Part shown: piece after piece, positions 32,742-44,285 of the stretch | Numbering within the stretch: position 1 is the first letter of the stretch | How the letters are laid out: every line of letters begins with the position of its first letter | From: Linyphia triangularis | Taxonomy: Eukaryota > Arthropoda > Arachnida > Araneae > Linyphiidae | Assembly (NCBI GenBank): GCA_963978545.1 | Contig: OZ021730.1 | Location: 12,221,796-12,285,795, forward strand | Reading direction: 5' to 3' | Length of the DNA stretch: 64,000 nt | Notes under the pieces: model-generated | Told to the model about the DNA's origin: nothing | Seen by the model: the letters and a program-made list of their open reading frames with translations, nothing else | Database searches by the model: none | Position numbers and translations under genes: made by a program

Positions 32742-33911
32742 ATGGCAACAAATTTTACAACTTCTTCTCCTTCATTGGAGCAACCATCGTTACAATCTCT
32801 AAATAATGCTCGATTCTTCGTAATGAAAAGATCTGAGGGTTCCTTTTTCAATGTTTCCCCCTTTTTAATAGAAAAAGGTATTTCTGGTTCTATTGGTGAA
32901 GCTAAATCAATCAGCAAAATGCGTACTGGAGATCTTCTTATTGAAGTTTCTTCAGATAAGCAAGCTGCCTCTTTATTAAAATTGACTTCACTTGCAAACT
33001 TGCCTGTAAATGTTTCTCCTCATGGTAATTTAAACTTCTCTCGTGGTGTGATTTCGGCTCCAGATTTATTGCATGTTCCGGAATCGGAAATACTGGAAAA
33101 TCTTCGGGATCAGAAGGTGTGCAAGGTGGCACGTATAACTATGAGGCGTGATGGTGAGATAATGAACACCAAACACATCATCCTGACCTTTGAGACGCCT
33201 ATTCTACCTCAACATATTAAGGTCGCATATTTAAGGTGTTCCATCCGCCCATACATTCCTAACCCCTTGCGATGTTTCCATTGCCAACAATTTGGCCATT
33301 CCAAGTTAACATGTCGAAGTCCCCCTAAATGTGCTCGCTGCGCAAAAGAGGGTCATGACAGTGAAAACTGCAGAGCAGAAGAACGATGTGTCAATTGTAA
33401 CGGTGACCATCCTTCCTATTCTCGTACATGCCCAACCTGGAAACTTGAGAAAGAAATCACAGCTACAAAATTCAAGGACAATATTTCATACCCGGAAGCG
33501 CGACGAAAAGTAACATCTCGAACGCCGGTGCCCGGGAAGAGCTACTCATCTTCCACTCAAGTAGCAATGAAAACCACTAGTACACAAACTGAAACGTTTA
33601 ACATGTTTGCTAATTCACCATACACTAGCACATCAAAACCAGTATCTAAATTTTCTAACACGCAAGTATTGTCCCCTTTAAATAGCTCTCACAAACAACT
33701 TGGATCTAAGACAAAAATTGCCAAATCTAAAGCTGTTCAAGCTTTAAAACTGAAATCAGCGAGAGAATCCAGCTCTCGCAAATTTAGAAATCCTTTCAGG
33801 ATACCCACGTTGGATGAAGATCTAATGCATCTGCATCCATCTGATGATGAAGAGGCGTTGCTGCGTGGGGATCCTGATGATTGTGCCATGACAACTTCCC
33901 CCATTCAATAA
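32742..33911 (+). CDS. LINE D ORF1: three-knuckle RNA-binding protein
   Basis: Intact 389-residue protein. It starts MATNFTTSSPSLEQ, with central SRGVISAPDLLHVPESEIL and ARITMRRDGE. Knuckles are CFHCQQFGHSKLTC, CARCAKEGHDSENC and CVNCNGDHPSYSRTC. A basic Ser/Thr/Lys tail ends in an acidic DDEEALL segment. The TAA at 33909-33911 overlaps the ORF2 ATG (TAATG). Confidence 0.9.
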   Translation: MATNFTTSSPSLEQPSLQSLNNARFFVMKRSEGSFFNVSPFLIEKGISGSIGEAKSISKMRTGDLLIEVSSDKQAASLLKLTSLANLPVNVSPHGNLNFSRGVISAPDLLHVPESEILENLRDQKVCKVARITMRRDGEIMNTKHIILTFETPILPQHIKVAYLRCSIRPYIPNPLRCFHCQQFGHSKLTCRSPPKCARCAKEGHDSENCRAEERCVNCNGDHPSYSRTCPTWKLEKEITATKFKDNISYPEARRKVTSRTPVPGKSYSSSTQVAMKTTSTQTETFNMFANSPYTSTSKPVSKFSNTQVLSPLNSSHKQLGSKTKIAKSKAVQALKLKSARESSSRKFRNPFRIPTLDEDLMHLHPSDDEEALLRGDPDDCAMTTSPIQ

Positions 33912-36900
33912 TGGCTTTTATTTCTTGGAACTGCCGTGGTTTGCGGTCTAGAACGGATGACTTGAAATCCATCATCTCAACATACCATCCAGCATGTGTT
34001 GCGCTTCAGGAAACCTTTTTGAAGTCCACTCACTCTATGAAGATACGTAGATATAGTTCTGTACGAAAAGATCTGGATTCTGGTTCTACAGTGTCTGGCG
34101 GTGTATGTATTTTTACTTCCCATGATTATCCCAGCACTGTAGTACCATTGCGTACATCTTTACAAGCAGTGGCTGTGAGAATTCACATCCAGTCTCTTAT
34201 CACAGTCTGCTGTCTATATCTACCGCCGCATGCTAACATCCGTCAACATGATTTGAATGACCTTTTGGATCAGCTACCTGCTCCTTTTTTGCTTCTTGGT
34301 GACTTGAATGGTCACAGTACGTTGTGGGGAAATGATGACACGAATCCTCGTGGACAACAGATTGAGCACCTGCTCTCTGATTACCATCTTTGCCTGCTTA
34401 ATAACGAGGAGAAGACCTATTTTCATCAACCCACACGAACTTTTCACTCAATTGACCTAGCTATCTGTTCACCTGCACTTCTACCTTTTTTAAATTTTGC
34501 TGTTGACAGTGACTTGCACAACAGCGACCATTTCCCTTTACTTATCACTCATGTTAACAGTACCCGTAGTAGGCTTCACCCATCTACGTACTTATACAAA
34601 CGAGCAGATTGGGGTGTATTTGGGGAAGAAGCAGTGATAACAGAAGCTATGGTAACTGTTGATGATATTAATCATGCTGTGCATAACGTCACCGAAAGTA
34701 TCATAGGGGCAGCGGAAATTGCGATCCCTAAGAGTTCATCCCGTGAGATTAAGCACTACAAACCATGGTGGAATAATGAGTGCCAAACGGCATACAAGAA
34801 ACAGAGGAAGTTGTGGGGTATCTTTCGGCGATACCCAAGTACACAGAATCTCATTGCATTTAAAAAGGCCAAGGCATTTGCCCGAAAAGTGCGACGCCGT
34901 AGTCAGAAGGAATCATGGAAGAATTATGTGTCTTCAATAACATCTTCGACATCTAGTAAGCAATTGTGGAAGAAGGTCAAGGCAGCAAACGGTTTATATT
35001 CGGAATTTTCCTGTCCGATTTTAGAAACCAGAGGCGCCACTTATTCTTCCGTAGAGGATGTAGCCAACGTCATCGGTGAAGCTTTTGAAAAAGTGTATAG
35101 CTCTGAATCTTACAATCCAACTTTTTTGGTTGTTAAAAATCGTGCTGAGCAGACACCTATCAATTTCAAAAGCAAACTCTCTCTACCATACAACTGCGAA
35201 TTCAAGATGTTCGAATTGAAACGATCTTTATCAAAGGCACATAACACTAGTCCAGGTCCAGATCAAATTGGTTACGACATGCTCAGGCATTTAAAACAAG
35301 ACTCCATCTCAAATGTCCTTCTCCTCTTTAATAGAATCTGGAGGGAGCAAACCTTCCCTTCTGCATGGAGAGAAGCTGTCGTTATTCCAATTCTGAAACC
35401 TGGTAAAGATCCCAAAGATCCTCTGAATTATCGGCCGATAGCTTTAACCAGTTGTCTTTGCAAGACCTTTGAGCGCATGGTCAATGATCGTCTTATTTAT
35501 GTCCTGGAAAAGAACAAATGCATTTCTCCTTTCCAGAGTGGGTTCAGACGTGGCCGGTCCACTTCGGACAACATTCTCTTTCTGGAAACGGAGATTCGTA
35601 ATGCATTTGTAAGGAGAAACCATTTAGTTTCAATTTTCTTTGATGTCGAGAAGGCATATGATCGCACTTGGCGATATGGAATTCTGCGTACCTTGTTCGA
35701 CTTTGGTTTTAGAGGTAACTTACCTGTTTTTATTTTTAACTTTTTAGCCTCGCGTGTTTTTAGAGTCATAATTGGTTCTACCTTTTCGCGTGATTTTATT
35801 CAAGCTGAGGGCGTCCCTCAAGGAAGCATTTTAAGTGTTACTCTTTTTAACCTTCATTTTAGCCAAATTCTTCAGAAGCTTCAGCCATCTGTTCGCGGAA
35901 CACTGTATGTTGACGATCTTCAGATCTCATGTCAAGGAACTAACATTCGTCTTATTGAAAGGCAACTTCAAACTGCGGTTAACAATCTTGTTCAGTGGTG
36001 TGATCAGAACGGCCATACACTTTCTCCTACAAAGAGCAACTGTGTCCATTTCTGCAGGAAAAGGAACCTCCATCCTGATCCTGCTATCCATATTCGCAAC
36101 ACCCCCATCCCTGTAGTTAATGAGATACGTTTCCTTGGAGTGATTTTTGACAGTAAACTGACTTTTCTTCCGCATGTCCTCTCTCTACGGAAGAAGTGCG
36201 AAAAGTCATTGAACATCCTCAAAGTGCTGTCTAATACATCTTGGGGTGCTGATCGCACATCCTTACTCCGAGTGTATCAGTCAATCATTCTATCTCGTAT
36301 CGACTATGGATGTATTGCCTATGGTTCAGCTCGAGACTCCGTCTTGCGCAGATTGGACACCATTCACAACTCGGCCATGAGGATATGCTCTGGTGCATTT
36401 AGAACATCTCCCATTTCTAGTCTGGCCATAGAATGCTACCAGCTTCCTCTTGATCTCAGAAGGAAAAAGTGCCGACCAAACGGTATAGTGGTTAGCGTGC
36501 TGGCTTCTAGACCGCGAGGTTGCGGGTTAGAGTCCCGTGTTGGCATGGATGTTTGTAAATGTATGTTGGTTTGTTAAATGACGAAATGTTTCGGCGCATT
36601 ATAGCCCTCGTGTTGCTGACGGCGCCAGATAATCTGAATACAACCAGAAGGAAAAAGTTGGCTATCAATTTTTATTTTAAAGTTTTATCCATATCCTCTC
36701 ACCCTTTGAAACCCATGATTCTTGCTCCTAATTTGAATCGCCTTTATGTTGCTCGCCCATCTCACATTTTTCCATTTAGTGAACGGGTTAAAACCATACT
36801 TAACAATACAGACTTGAGTAATGTTGTGGTGCAGATAAACGAAGGCATATGGTTCCCACCATGGGATTTTTCATCTTTCCCTCATTTTAACCCCTTCATT

Positions 36901-37776
36901 TCACATTTTAAATCTGATACTGCTCCAGCCATTTACCAACAGTTATTCCATCAACACAGCTGTCAGTATAGTACATACTTGCCAGTATTTACTGATGGGT
37001 CGAAAGGAATGGGATACGTCGGTTGTGGTGTCATTCTTGACAACACAACTCATAGCTACAGGCTTCATCCTTCCTGTTCTGTATACACTGCCGAAGCAGT
37101 GGCAATTTCCCAAGCCCTCCAACTAATATCTAGGAGTCCCCATCGTAATTTCTGCATATACACAGACAGTATGAGTGTATTAAAGCAGCTGGAGCATTAT
37201 GACACCAACTGCCATCCAGTAGTATCAAATATTTTTAACATTTTAAAATCAATTAGAAATGAAGGTTTTGATATTGTTTTTTGTTGGGTGCCGAGTCACG
37301 TAGGTATTAAAGGTAACGAGCTTGCTGATAGCGCTGCAAAGGCAGCTTCTGTGATATTGCAACATGCCGTTCCTTTAGTTGACATAAAGCCGTACACCAA
37401 GAAGTTCTTTAACTCCTTGTGGCAAGAATCTTGGGATATGCAACTCAGCAACAAGTTGCACTCCATTAAACCCACCATTCATCAGTGGACCATTGCACCA
37501 ATGCGGTAGACTGACGTTAAATTGACAAGACTCCGTATTGGACACACTCGTTTCACTCACCGTCATCTTTTATTAGGGGAAAATCCTCCATTTTGTCTTT
37601 CATGTCAAACTGATTTTACTGTTTTTCATATTTTAATTGTCTGTCCTGCTTTTAATCAACAACGCCTTAAATATTTTAATAGCACAATTTTAAACTTGCA
37701 TGATTTGATTGGAGAAAATCCCCATTCAAATCTTTTTTCATTTTTAAATGACATTGGGTTTTTAAATCACATCTAG
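33911..37776 (+). pseudogene. LINE D ORF2: endonuclease-RT-RNase H, split by a SINE
   Basis: The ATG at 33911 (MAFISWNCRGLRSR) is preferred over an upstream in-frame ATG at 33881 that lies inside ORF1, because siblings use the TAATG position. The endonuclease has LQETFL, GDLNGHSTLWG (Asn kept, Phe to Leu) and NSDHFPLLI. The RT has FFDVEKAYDRTW, EGVPQGSILS and YVDDLQISC. A SINE at 36471-36644 then interrupts the thumb. The frame resumes (KLAINFYFKV), with RNase H FTDGSKGMGYVG, TAEAVAI, YTDSMSVL and VPSHVGIKGNELAD. A TAG at 37507-37509 precedes the last 89 codons, which end NDIGFLNHI. Confidence 0.9.
36471..36644 (+). mobile_element. tRNA-derived SINE inserted in LINE D (SINE-3)
   Basis: 174 bp, same family as 22386-22567. 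The tRNA-like head has box A (tatagtggttagcgt) and a damaged box B (ggttagagtcc). The 3' hairpin is GGCGCA...GGCGCC with CTCGTGTTGC. A perfect 14-bp duplication, cagaaggaaaaagt, lies at 36457-36470 and 36645-36658. It breaks ORF2 of D and is the innermost layer of the nest. Confidence 0.92.
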
Positions 37777-37909
37777 TTCCATTTTACTATTTTCGTCAAG
37801 TTGCTGGCCAACATCTTTTGTCACTCTTTTTTATATTTATACCTCTGTTTTTAGTGTTTTACACATAGGTTTTATATTTTAACTGGTTTTATTATTTTAT
37901 CTTGAGCTT

Positions 37910-37941
37910 GGCGCAGCATGTCCGAAACCGGACCTTGTGCC
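37910..37941 (+). other. LINE D 3'-terminal hairpin (variant)
   Basis: GGCGCA...TGTGCC stem with one G-U pair. The loop is changed to a nested TCCG-AAAC-CGGA mini-stem, unlike the CCCTTGTGTTGC loop of the other copies. Confidence 0.6.
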
Positions 37942-37969
37942 ATTAAAACTAACATCAAACTAACATCAA

Positions 37970-40860
37970 GTATACATTGCTTTAAAATTTGGAAAGTTAT
38001 GCCTATGATAATAAAACAGATGAGTAAACACTATATCTGGTGTTTCACACTTTTTAAAATTATTAAATATATTTAAAACTTTGATGTTATGAGGATGCCA
38101 GGGTGATTGTGTGAATGTGATAGGACGAATCCTAAAATTATCAAGATGATGAGATGTAAGAATAGAATGAATTCGTAATGAAAATGATGGAATATAAGAT
38201 GGACGTGCGTTAAAGAGTCTTGTATATAATGGATTATAAATAGTATGAGAGAGAGGATGACGTGCATGACTTTTAATTTTAAAATAAAATTTTAAAGACA
38301 GCTTGTCTCGTCTCAGTTTCAAAGGGCGCTCCAGACATATGTTTAATACACTTGGAATTGGTGATGTACGGAAGGCTCCTGACGCGATTCTGACACCGTG
38401 ATGATGAACAGGGTCAAGAAGCATCAACGCCGATTTTCTGGCGGATCCGTACACCACAGAACCATAATCAAGTTTGGAACGAATAAGGCATCTGTATATT
38501 TTTAACATGGAGGTGGTATCAGCACCCCAGGAAGTGTTAGAAAGTACCTTCAGAAGATTCAGATCTTTAGTGCACTTTAATCTCAGGTGTTTTATATGAG
38601 GCAGGAAAGTGAGCTTCGAGTCAAAAATGACCCCGAGGAATTTAGTTTCCGGAACAATAGGTACCTGCTCCCCATTTAAGAAAAGCTCGGGGTCGTTATG
38701 AAGCTCGCGCCTCCTGCAAAAGTGCATGGCCACGGTCTTTTGTGCATTGAATACAAATCCATTTTGATTGGCCCAGCCTGTAATCCTTCTGAAGGCAAGT
38801 TCAATTTGTCTTTCGATATGAGACATGTTAATTGAAGTGCACGTTATTTGGAAGTCGTCGACAAAAAGCGAACCAGACACTGCAGGTGGAAGGCAGGTCA
38901 TAATGCCGTTGACTTTTATAATAAACAGTGCACAACTCAATACACTTCCCTGGGGAACGCCTTGCTCCTGAATAAACTCATCTGATAAGATGGAGCCGAC
39001 GCGTACTTGGAAGACTCTCCGAGAAAGGAAATTCTCAATAAAGAGTGGTAAATTTCCTCTGAGACCTAAATTATGTAGGTCTCTGAGGATACCATATCGC
39101 CAAGTACGGTCATAGGCTTTCTCCATGTCGAAAAATACAGACACCAAATGGTTCCGCTTGACAAATGCCTCCCGAATGGATGTTTCAAGGAGGAGCAGGT
39201 TGTCAATTGTATTTCGTCCACGACGGAAACCACTTTGAAACTGAGAGAGACAATTGTTTTCTTCCAAATAAAAGAGGAGGCGAGCGTTGACTAATTTTTC
39301 TAGTAGCTTGCACATGCAACTAGTCAATGCGATGGGTCTGTAGCTCAAAGGACTCTTAGCGTCTTTACCTGGCTTGACTATTGGAATTACAAGAGCACGT
39401 TGCCATGCTGACGGAAATTTGTTTTCTCGCCAGATCCTATTATACAGCTGAAGAATGTATTTGAGTTGGAGAGGCTGGAGATGTTTCAGCATACTATAAT
39501 GGATTTCATCATGACCAACAGCCGAGCCGCGAGTATTTGACAGAGCTCGCATTAACTCGGCCATGGTGAAATCAGCATTATAGTCTTCCAACTCGTTGGA
39601 TGTAAAGTTTAATTTGGTTTTCTCAGCATTACGTTTTATAGTCGCAAACGGCTCTTTGTAATTCGAGTTGCTAGATATGTTGGCAAAAGAGTCAGCCAGG
39701 GTGTCAGCAATACCTTTAGGGTCTGAAACAATTCCCAGCTCTGTCTCTAGGATAGAAATAGAGTGTCTTGGATATTGGCCCTTGATTTTATTAATTTTGT
39801 TCCAGACCCTTTTAGACGAGGTATCTGATGTTATAGTGCTGACATAATGCATCCAAGAGTCCTTCTGGCTACGCCGGCGGATCCTGCGAGCTTCAGCTCG
39901 GGCACATTTTAAGGCGATGAGGTTGGCTTCAGTGGGACTTCGGCGAAAAATGCCCCAAGCCTTTCTGCGCTTATTATGTGCATTTTTACAGTCGTGATTC
40001 CACCATGGTTTCGGAATTTTCGGTAGATTTGTAGATGTTGAAGGTATGGAAAAACGAGCAGCTTCCAAGATGGCATGGGTGATAGAATTTACAGCTTCAT
40101 CGATATCGTCTTGGTTCACCATCTCGTCAGAGAAATCGACGACGAAAGAAAACTGTTCCCAATCTGCAGACTCTATTTTAAAGCGAGGGATACGAAAAGA
40201 GGGAACAGAACCACCTCCTAACATCTCCAGACGAACGGGGAAATGATCACTATGGTAAGGATCCCGTCCGACATGAAAAGACCATAGATGTAGGAGAGAT
40301 GGCGAACACAAGACAAGATCGATGGCGTGAAACGTCCTCGATGGGGTGTGAAAGTATGTATTTTGCCCATCATTGAGAAGACAGAGATTCTGGTCATTCA
40401 TACATTTTTCAATCTGTCTTCCACGGTTGTTAATGTCTGGGCTACCCCAAAGAGGATTGTGACCATTAAAATCCCCCATTAAAATAATAGGGGGTGGAAG
40501 CTGGTCACAAAGCCTGTCTAGTTCTGTTTGTCGGATGTTACGATTAGGGGGGAGATAGATAGAGCAAACTGTTACCAATACATTTTTCACAGCTACTCTA
40601 ACGGCAACAGCTTGTAAGGTGGTCGTGAGCGATAGCGGGGTGGATGGACTGCTGTTAGATGTAAATACAGCAACACCGCCGCTAGGTCTACCTCCGAAGA
40701 CAAAGTCCTTGCGTAGAGGACTATATCCCCTAACAAGAGAGCTCTGGAAAGGCTTCAAGAGCGTCTCTTGTAAACAGAAACAGACAGGTTTGTGTAAATC
40801 TACAAGATGTTTTATATCTACCGAATTGTGGTGGAACCCGCGACAATTCCAAGATAACAT
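37970..40860 (-). pseudogene. LINE F ORF2, N-terminal part (endonuclease and RT)
   Basis: Starts MLSWNCRGFHHNS at 40860, 8 nt after the ORF1 stop. The endonuclease has LQETLL, GDFNGHNPLWG and HSDHFPVRL. The RT has SYRPIALTSC, QSGFRRGRNT, FFDMEKAYDRTW, EQGVPQGSVLS and LFVDDFQITC. The frame is open until D's insertion within NFKAMYT. With 31308-32108 it would make about 1225 residues, the length of the intact ORF2 of B and C. Confidence 0.92.
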
Positions 40861-40868
40861 ATTGAATG

Positions 40869-42287
40869 TTATTTGGGAGGATTAGCGATCCGCCGGTCTA
40901 GTGACTTACTTCTTCGTTGTAGAAGAGGAGGCGTCTCGAGGCCTGGGTCGACCTCCATGTCACCCGGATCAAGACCCGAGATGACATCTGTTTCATCATC
41001 GGTGGATGGTCCCGATGATTTAGACTTATCTTTATTTAGTAGTACAGTTTTTTGTTTTGTATTCATTTGTAATTTTGATTGTATTTTATTTTTTAAGGCA
41101 TCTCCAGGTTTATTTGATTGTTTTTGTTCCGGTTGTTTCTTGTTTTTGTTAGATTTTGCTGTAGTTTTGGGTGGATTTGCTGTTGGTTTTGAAGTGCTAG
41201 GAACTGGGTTTGTCTGAGAAGAAGAATTACTGTTTTTAGCCGGTGAGGAAAAGCATTTAAGGAGTTCTTCGGGTGACATTCTGATATTCGGGATGTGGAT
41301 ATCAGTTTGTGTGGTTATGGATTTTACTTGAGCTGGTTTGGGAACTACTAAAGTTTTAGCTATTGTTTTGGCCATTGAATTTTCTATTGTTGTTTCGTAG
41401 ATGGCTCTGGCTTCGGGATATGGGATATTATTGTTGGTTTTTATTACTTGGATTTGCTTCTCTTTGTCGTAAGTTGGGCACTTCCTGGAAAGAGATGGAT
41501 GTTTTCCATTGCAGTTTACGCAGGTGGGCTCAGCTTGGCAACCTTCAGATTGGTGTTCATTGCTGCCACACACTGCGCAAGTTTCGATTTCACTTCTGCA
41601 AGCATTTTTGGAGTGCCCAAACTTTTGACATTTGAAGCATCTCAGCGGATTAGGAATAAAAGGACGTACTGGGCAACTTAAATAACCGGCAGTAATTCGA
41701 TTTGGAAGTTTAGGAGTATTGAAAGTTAATATGATGTGTTTAGTTTTAATGATGTTATTGTCTCTCTTGATATTTATTCGGCGGACTTCTATGACACCTT
41801 GGGGGGTGAGTTCTTTAAGTATTTCCGATTCTTCAACGTGTTGAAGATCGGATTCAGATATCACCCCTCGGCATGAATTTAAACCTTTATGTGGTGTTAC
41901 AGTTATTGCTATGTTTCCTATTGTTGTTGCTGAAAGTAAGTATTGGGATTGCCTGGAGTCTTTTGTTTCTACTAAAAAGTCGCCTGATCGTAGTTTTTTT
42001 ATTGTTTTTGGCTCGTTGCCGCAGATTCCTTTTATTCCTTTTTGTATGAAGAATGGAGACATTTGACCTAATTTACCATCTTCGGATTGAACTATGAGAA
42101 ATGTGGGAGATGTAGATGCTATGGGTGTATTGGAGGTAGAGGGTTCAAGTGTGGTAGAAATGTTAGGGATTGGAGCTTGTTTTTTAGATATTGTAGTGAC
42201 TTCATTTTGTATTGTACGCTTATTTGTTTTCAAAGTTTGGGGATTTAGGCCTCCCGTGGGGCTAGAGATAGAAGAAGAAGCCATCAT
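40869..42287 (-). CDS. LINE F ORF1: three-knuckle RNA-binding protein
   Basis: 472 residues from the ATG at 42287 (MMASSSISSPTGGLNPQ), chosen because siblings start there; the open frame above it is 5' UTR. The core has SRGVISESDLQHVEESEIL-like and VRRINIKRDN segments. Knuckles are CFKCQKFGHSKNAC, CAVCGSNEHQSEGC and CVNCNGKHPSLSRKC. The long Ser/Lys/Pro tail ends DVISGLDPGDMEVDPGLE. The stop is followed by 8 nt, then the ORF2 ATG. Intact. Confidence 0.9.
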   Translation of the reverse strand: MMASSSISSPTGGLNPQTLKTNKRTIQNEVTTISKKQAPIPNISTTLEPSTSNTPIASTSPTFLIVQSEDGKLGQMSPFFIQKGIKGICGNEPKTIKKLRSGDFLVETKDSRQSQYLLSATTIGNIAITVTPHKGLNSCRGVISESDLQHVEESEILKELTPQGVIEVRRINIKRDNNIIKTKHIILTFNTPKLPNRITAGYLSCPVRPFIPNPLRCFKCQKFGHSKNACRSEIETCAVCGSNEHQSEGCQAEPTCVNCNGKHPSLSRKCPTYDKEKQIQVIKTNNNIPYPEARAIYETTIENSMAKTIAKTLVVPKPAQVKSITTQTDIHIPNIRMSPEELLKCFSSPAKNSNSSSQTNPVPSTSKPTANPPKTTAKSNKNKKQPEQKQSNKPGDALKNKIQSKLQMNTKQKTVLLNKDKSKSSGPSTDDETDVISGLDPGDMEVDPGLETPPLLQRRSKSLDRRIANPPK

Positions 42288-42919
42288 TAAATAAAGAAAT
42301 AGAAATTCGGACACTAGAATCCCACCCACCATGGAGTCCTCGATATCAGGGATGGTGCACACCGGCAAGCAACAAAACCAAGAAAAGAAAAAAATAGTAA
42401 CTAAACTGTTACGCACGGCATAACACCATCAGGTTATCTAGTGTCTATACGCGACCGGCTCGTCCCTGTAGATTTCTCCACCCTTAACGAGATTCCCAGC
42501 AGACGAGCCGGACGCTTGATCCCAAGCCGCCGATGAAGTCGGACGACCAGCCGATTGATGCACATGGGACCAATGTACACCTCCCGTTTATCTGAAGCAA
42601 GGGCCAAAGTAGTGTATTGGGACAGTATGTCGTCCCTCAACTACCAGGATCCCCCTTTCCAGGGACACGGGTCTCCACGCACGGCAAACACGTGGGTGAT
42701 ATAATCCCCAAGAGAAGCTGATAGCAACAGAGCGGCACAAAGCTTCTCAAGGGGAGCCCTCACCTCTGAAGAGGTAACCACAATGAGGGATGGAAGAGAA
42801 GCCAAACAATAAATACAAAACCAAAATAGGAAGGTAAAACAGAAGGAGGGATAGATCACTGGGGCAACCCGGGGTTGTGAAGCCCGTGTTTACTTTGAGA
42901 AAGTAAACCCCCTGAGGGG
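42288..42919 (-). promoter_or_regulatory. LINE F 5' UTR with terminal hairpins
   Basis: Leader of 632 nt on the minus strand: CCCC-TCA-GGGG, then GTTTACTTT/AAAGTAAAC (9 bp, CTC loop), then GGGCTTCACAACCC. The body is near-identical by eye to H and C. Confidence 0.65.
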
Positions 42920-42933
42920 TTGAAGTTTAACGG

Positions 42934-44030
42934 AGCAAGGGGCATACTGCCGCGAATCCCTGATCTTTCCTATCGCTAATTTAAAGGAACAAATATTTGT
43001 AAATACAAGAAATCCTTACTTTTTTTTAAATAAAGACATAGCTTAAATCCCCCATTCAAGTTCTTCGTAAAATTTCTAGTCTAGGGTACGACTTTGCGCT
43101 TTTTCTGGGAATTGGCTACAATAAAAGAATGACGTAATATGCGTTTTCCCGTTCGTTGCCAAGTCAAAATCATGATCCAACATCCAGCGTTGCCAAAAAA
43201 TCATTTACTAATAGTCACCAATCCTTCCAGATAATCAAAAAGGCAAGTTCAAAATTCAAATCCCGTTTTACCGATGACTTAGAAATTAAAAAATATTCGC
43301 GTTTTCTTTTAGCTTAAAGAAAGCTATATATTTCTTTATTATTGAAACCAGGCAAGAGTGCAAATCTAAACCAGATGCACTAAGATTGCTTGTGTGAAAA
43401 ATACAATACTTGTATTCTATTTTTAGCACGAAGTCTCAGTAAAAAAAAACAAAAAAAAAAAACATGTATTCTATAAGTATAAAAAAAAGTATTAATTTTC
43501 TATACCTAAAATCAGCCAAGAAAACAGATTTAAATCAGATACACACTGATTCATTAAATACTTCTTTATAGTTTGAAAAACCTACAACAAAACTGAGAGA
43601 TTGTAATATGTATTTTCAAGTGCGAACCTTTTCCGGCACGTTAACTGACGAAAAACGCCCTTGAAGGGCAAAATACTCTTTATCGCTTTGTTGGTGACGT
43701 TTTTGATAATTTTGAAAAATTTCGAGACAAAATTCTAGCCAAGTAGTTTTTCAAGTCAAAAAATGATTTTTTGGCGCAATCTTAACCGAAAAGAGGTTTT
43801 TGGCGCAGTTTGGAGCAGGGTAGTCAGTTTGGCGCAATTGGAACAGCTCTTACATCCCTGTAATTAGAATTTTTTTAACGAGCTCAAAATAAATTTAATA
43901 AAATTGGAAGGTTTTTTTTCCCAGCAACCTTAGTTAATAACTTTCACGGCTTTAAAGTAGGCCATTTTAGTAATTGATATAAAAAATTACATACCCTTCA
44001 CCTTCTACAGAAAAAGAAATTCTTCTTTCT
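42934..44030. other. TIR-element interior, right part, no gene
   Basis: After the 17-bp second half of stub M, no coding region is supported. The motif TTGGCGCA occurs three times at about 43770-43840, possibly subterminal repeats of an unnamed element. The remainder is AT-rich with poly-A runs. Confidence 0.4.
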
Positions 44031-44285
44031 TTAAATAGGAATCGACATAAATGAAAGAATGATATAAATCATAATACAATACCGAAGCGTAACTGCTATT
44101 TTCTCTATAGGCGATATACTCCTCCGATAGTTAGTGTCGGGTTTTTGCAGTCTGGAACATAATTTCTCCACCAACTCGTCGAAGCTCTCAATCGACATCC
44201 GGAAAAAGTTGAAATTTTTTACTTTGTCTTCCCTTAACTGCGGGTAAAGACAGAAGAACATACCGAATGTTGATCGGCTCTAAAC
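44031..44285 (-). pseudogene. PIF/Harbinger (HARBI1/ALP1-like) transposase fragment
   Basis: N-terminal piece of a Harbinger-type nuclease protein. Visible are GMFFCLYPQLREDKVKNFNF, FFRMSIESFDELVEKL, KPDTNYRRSISPIEKIAVTL and RYC. These match the helical region that precedes the DDE nuclease in ALP1/HARBI1-like proteins; the nuclease itself is absent. The match is from memory of the family. It lies inside the TIR element. Confidence 0.65.

Larger units (their letters stand above)
32109..37969 (+). mobile_element. LINE D, full-length, carrying a SINE
   Basis: Plus-strand copy of a third subfamily, inserted antisense in F. The 5' start is CCCCTCAATGGG, the 3' hairpin is at 37910-37941 and the tail is an AACATCAAACT-type repeat. 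A perfect duplication, gtatacattgcttt, lies at 32095-32108 and 37970-37983. A SINE sits at 36471-36644. One nonsense codon in ORF2 is the other lesion. Confidence 0.92.
31180..42919 (-). mobile_element. LINE F, full-length, split by LINE D
   Basis: Minus-strand copy. The 5' start CCCCTCAGGGG is at 42919 and the 3' hairpin at 31201-31233. The duplication ttgaagtttaacgg lies at 31166-31179 and 42920-42933. LINE D (32109-37969) interrupts the RNase H region with its own 14-bp duplication. Without D the element is about 5.87 kb and both ORFs are open, so F was probably intact until D arrived. It is closest to H and I in sequence. Confidence 0.92.

Noticed and set aside
33881..33910. Upstream in-frame ATG for LINE D ORF2
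   Set aside because: Lies inside ORF1; the TAATG position at 33911 is shared with B, C and E.
40869..42416. Longer N-terminus for LINE F ORF1 with a hydrophobic, signal-like start
   Set aside because: The extra 43 codons are leader sequence conserved as 5' UTR in the other copies; siblings start at MAS...PTGG.
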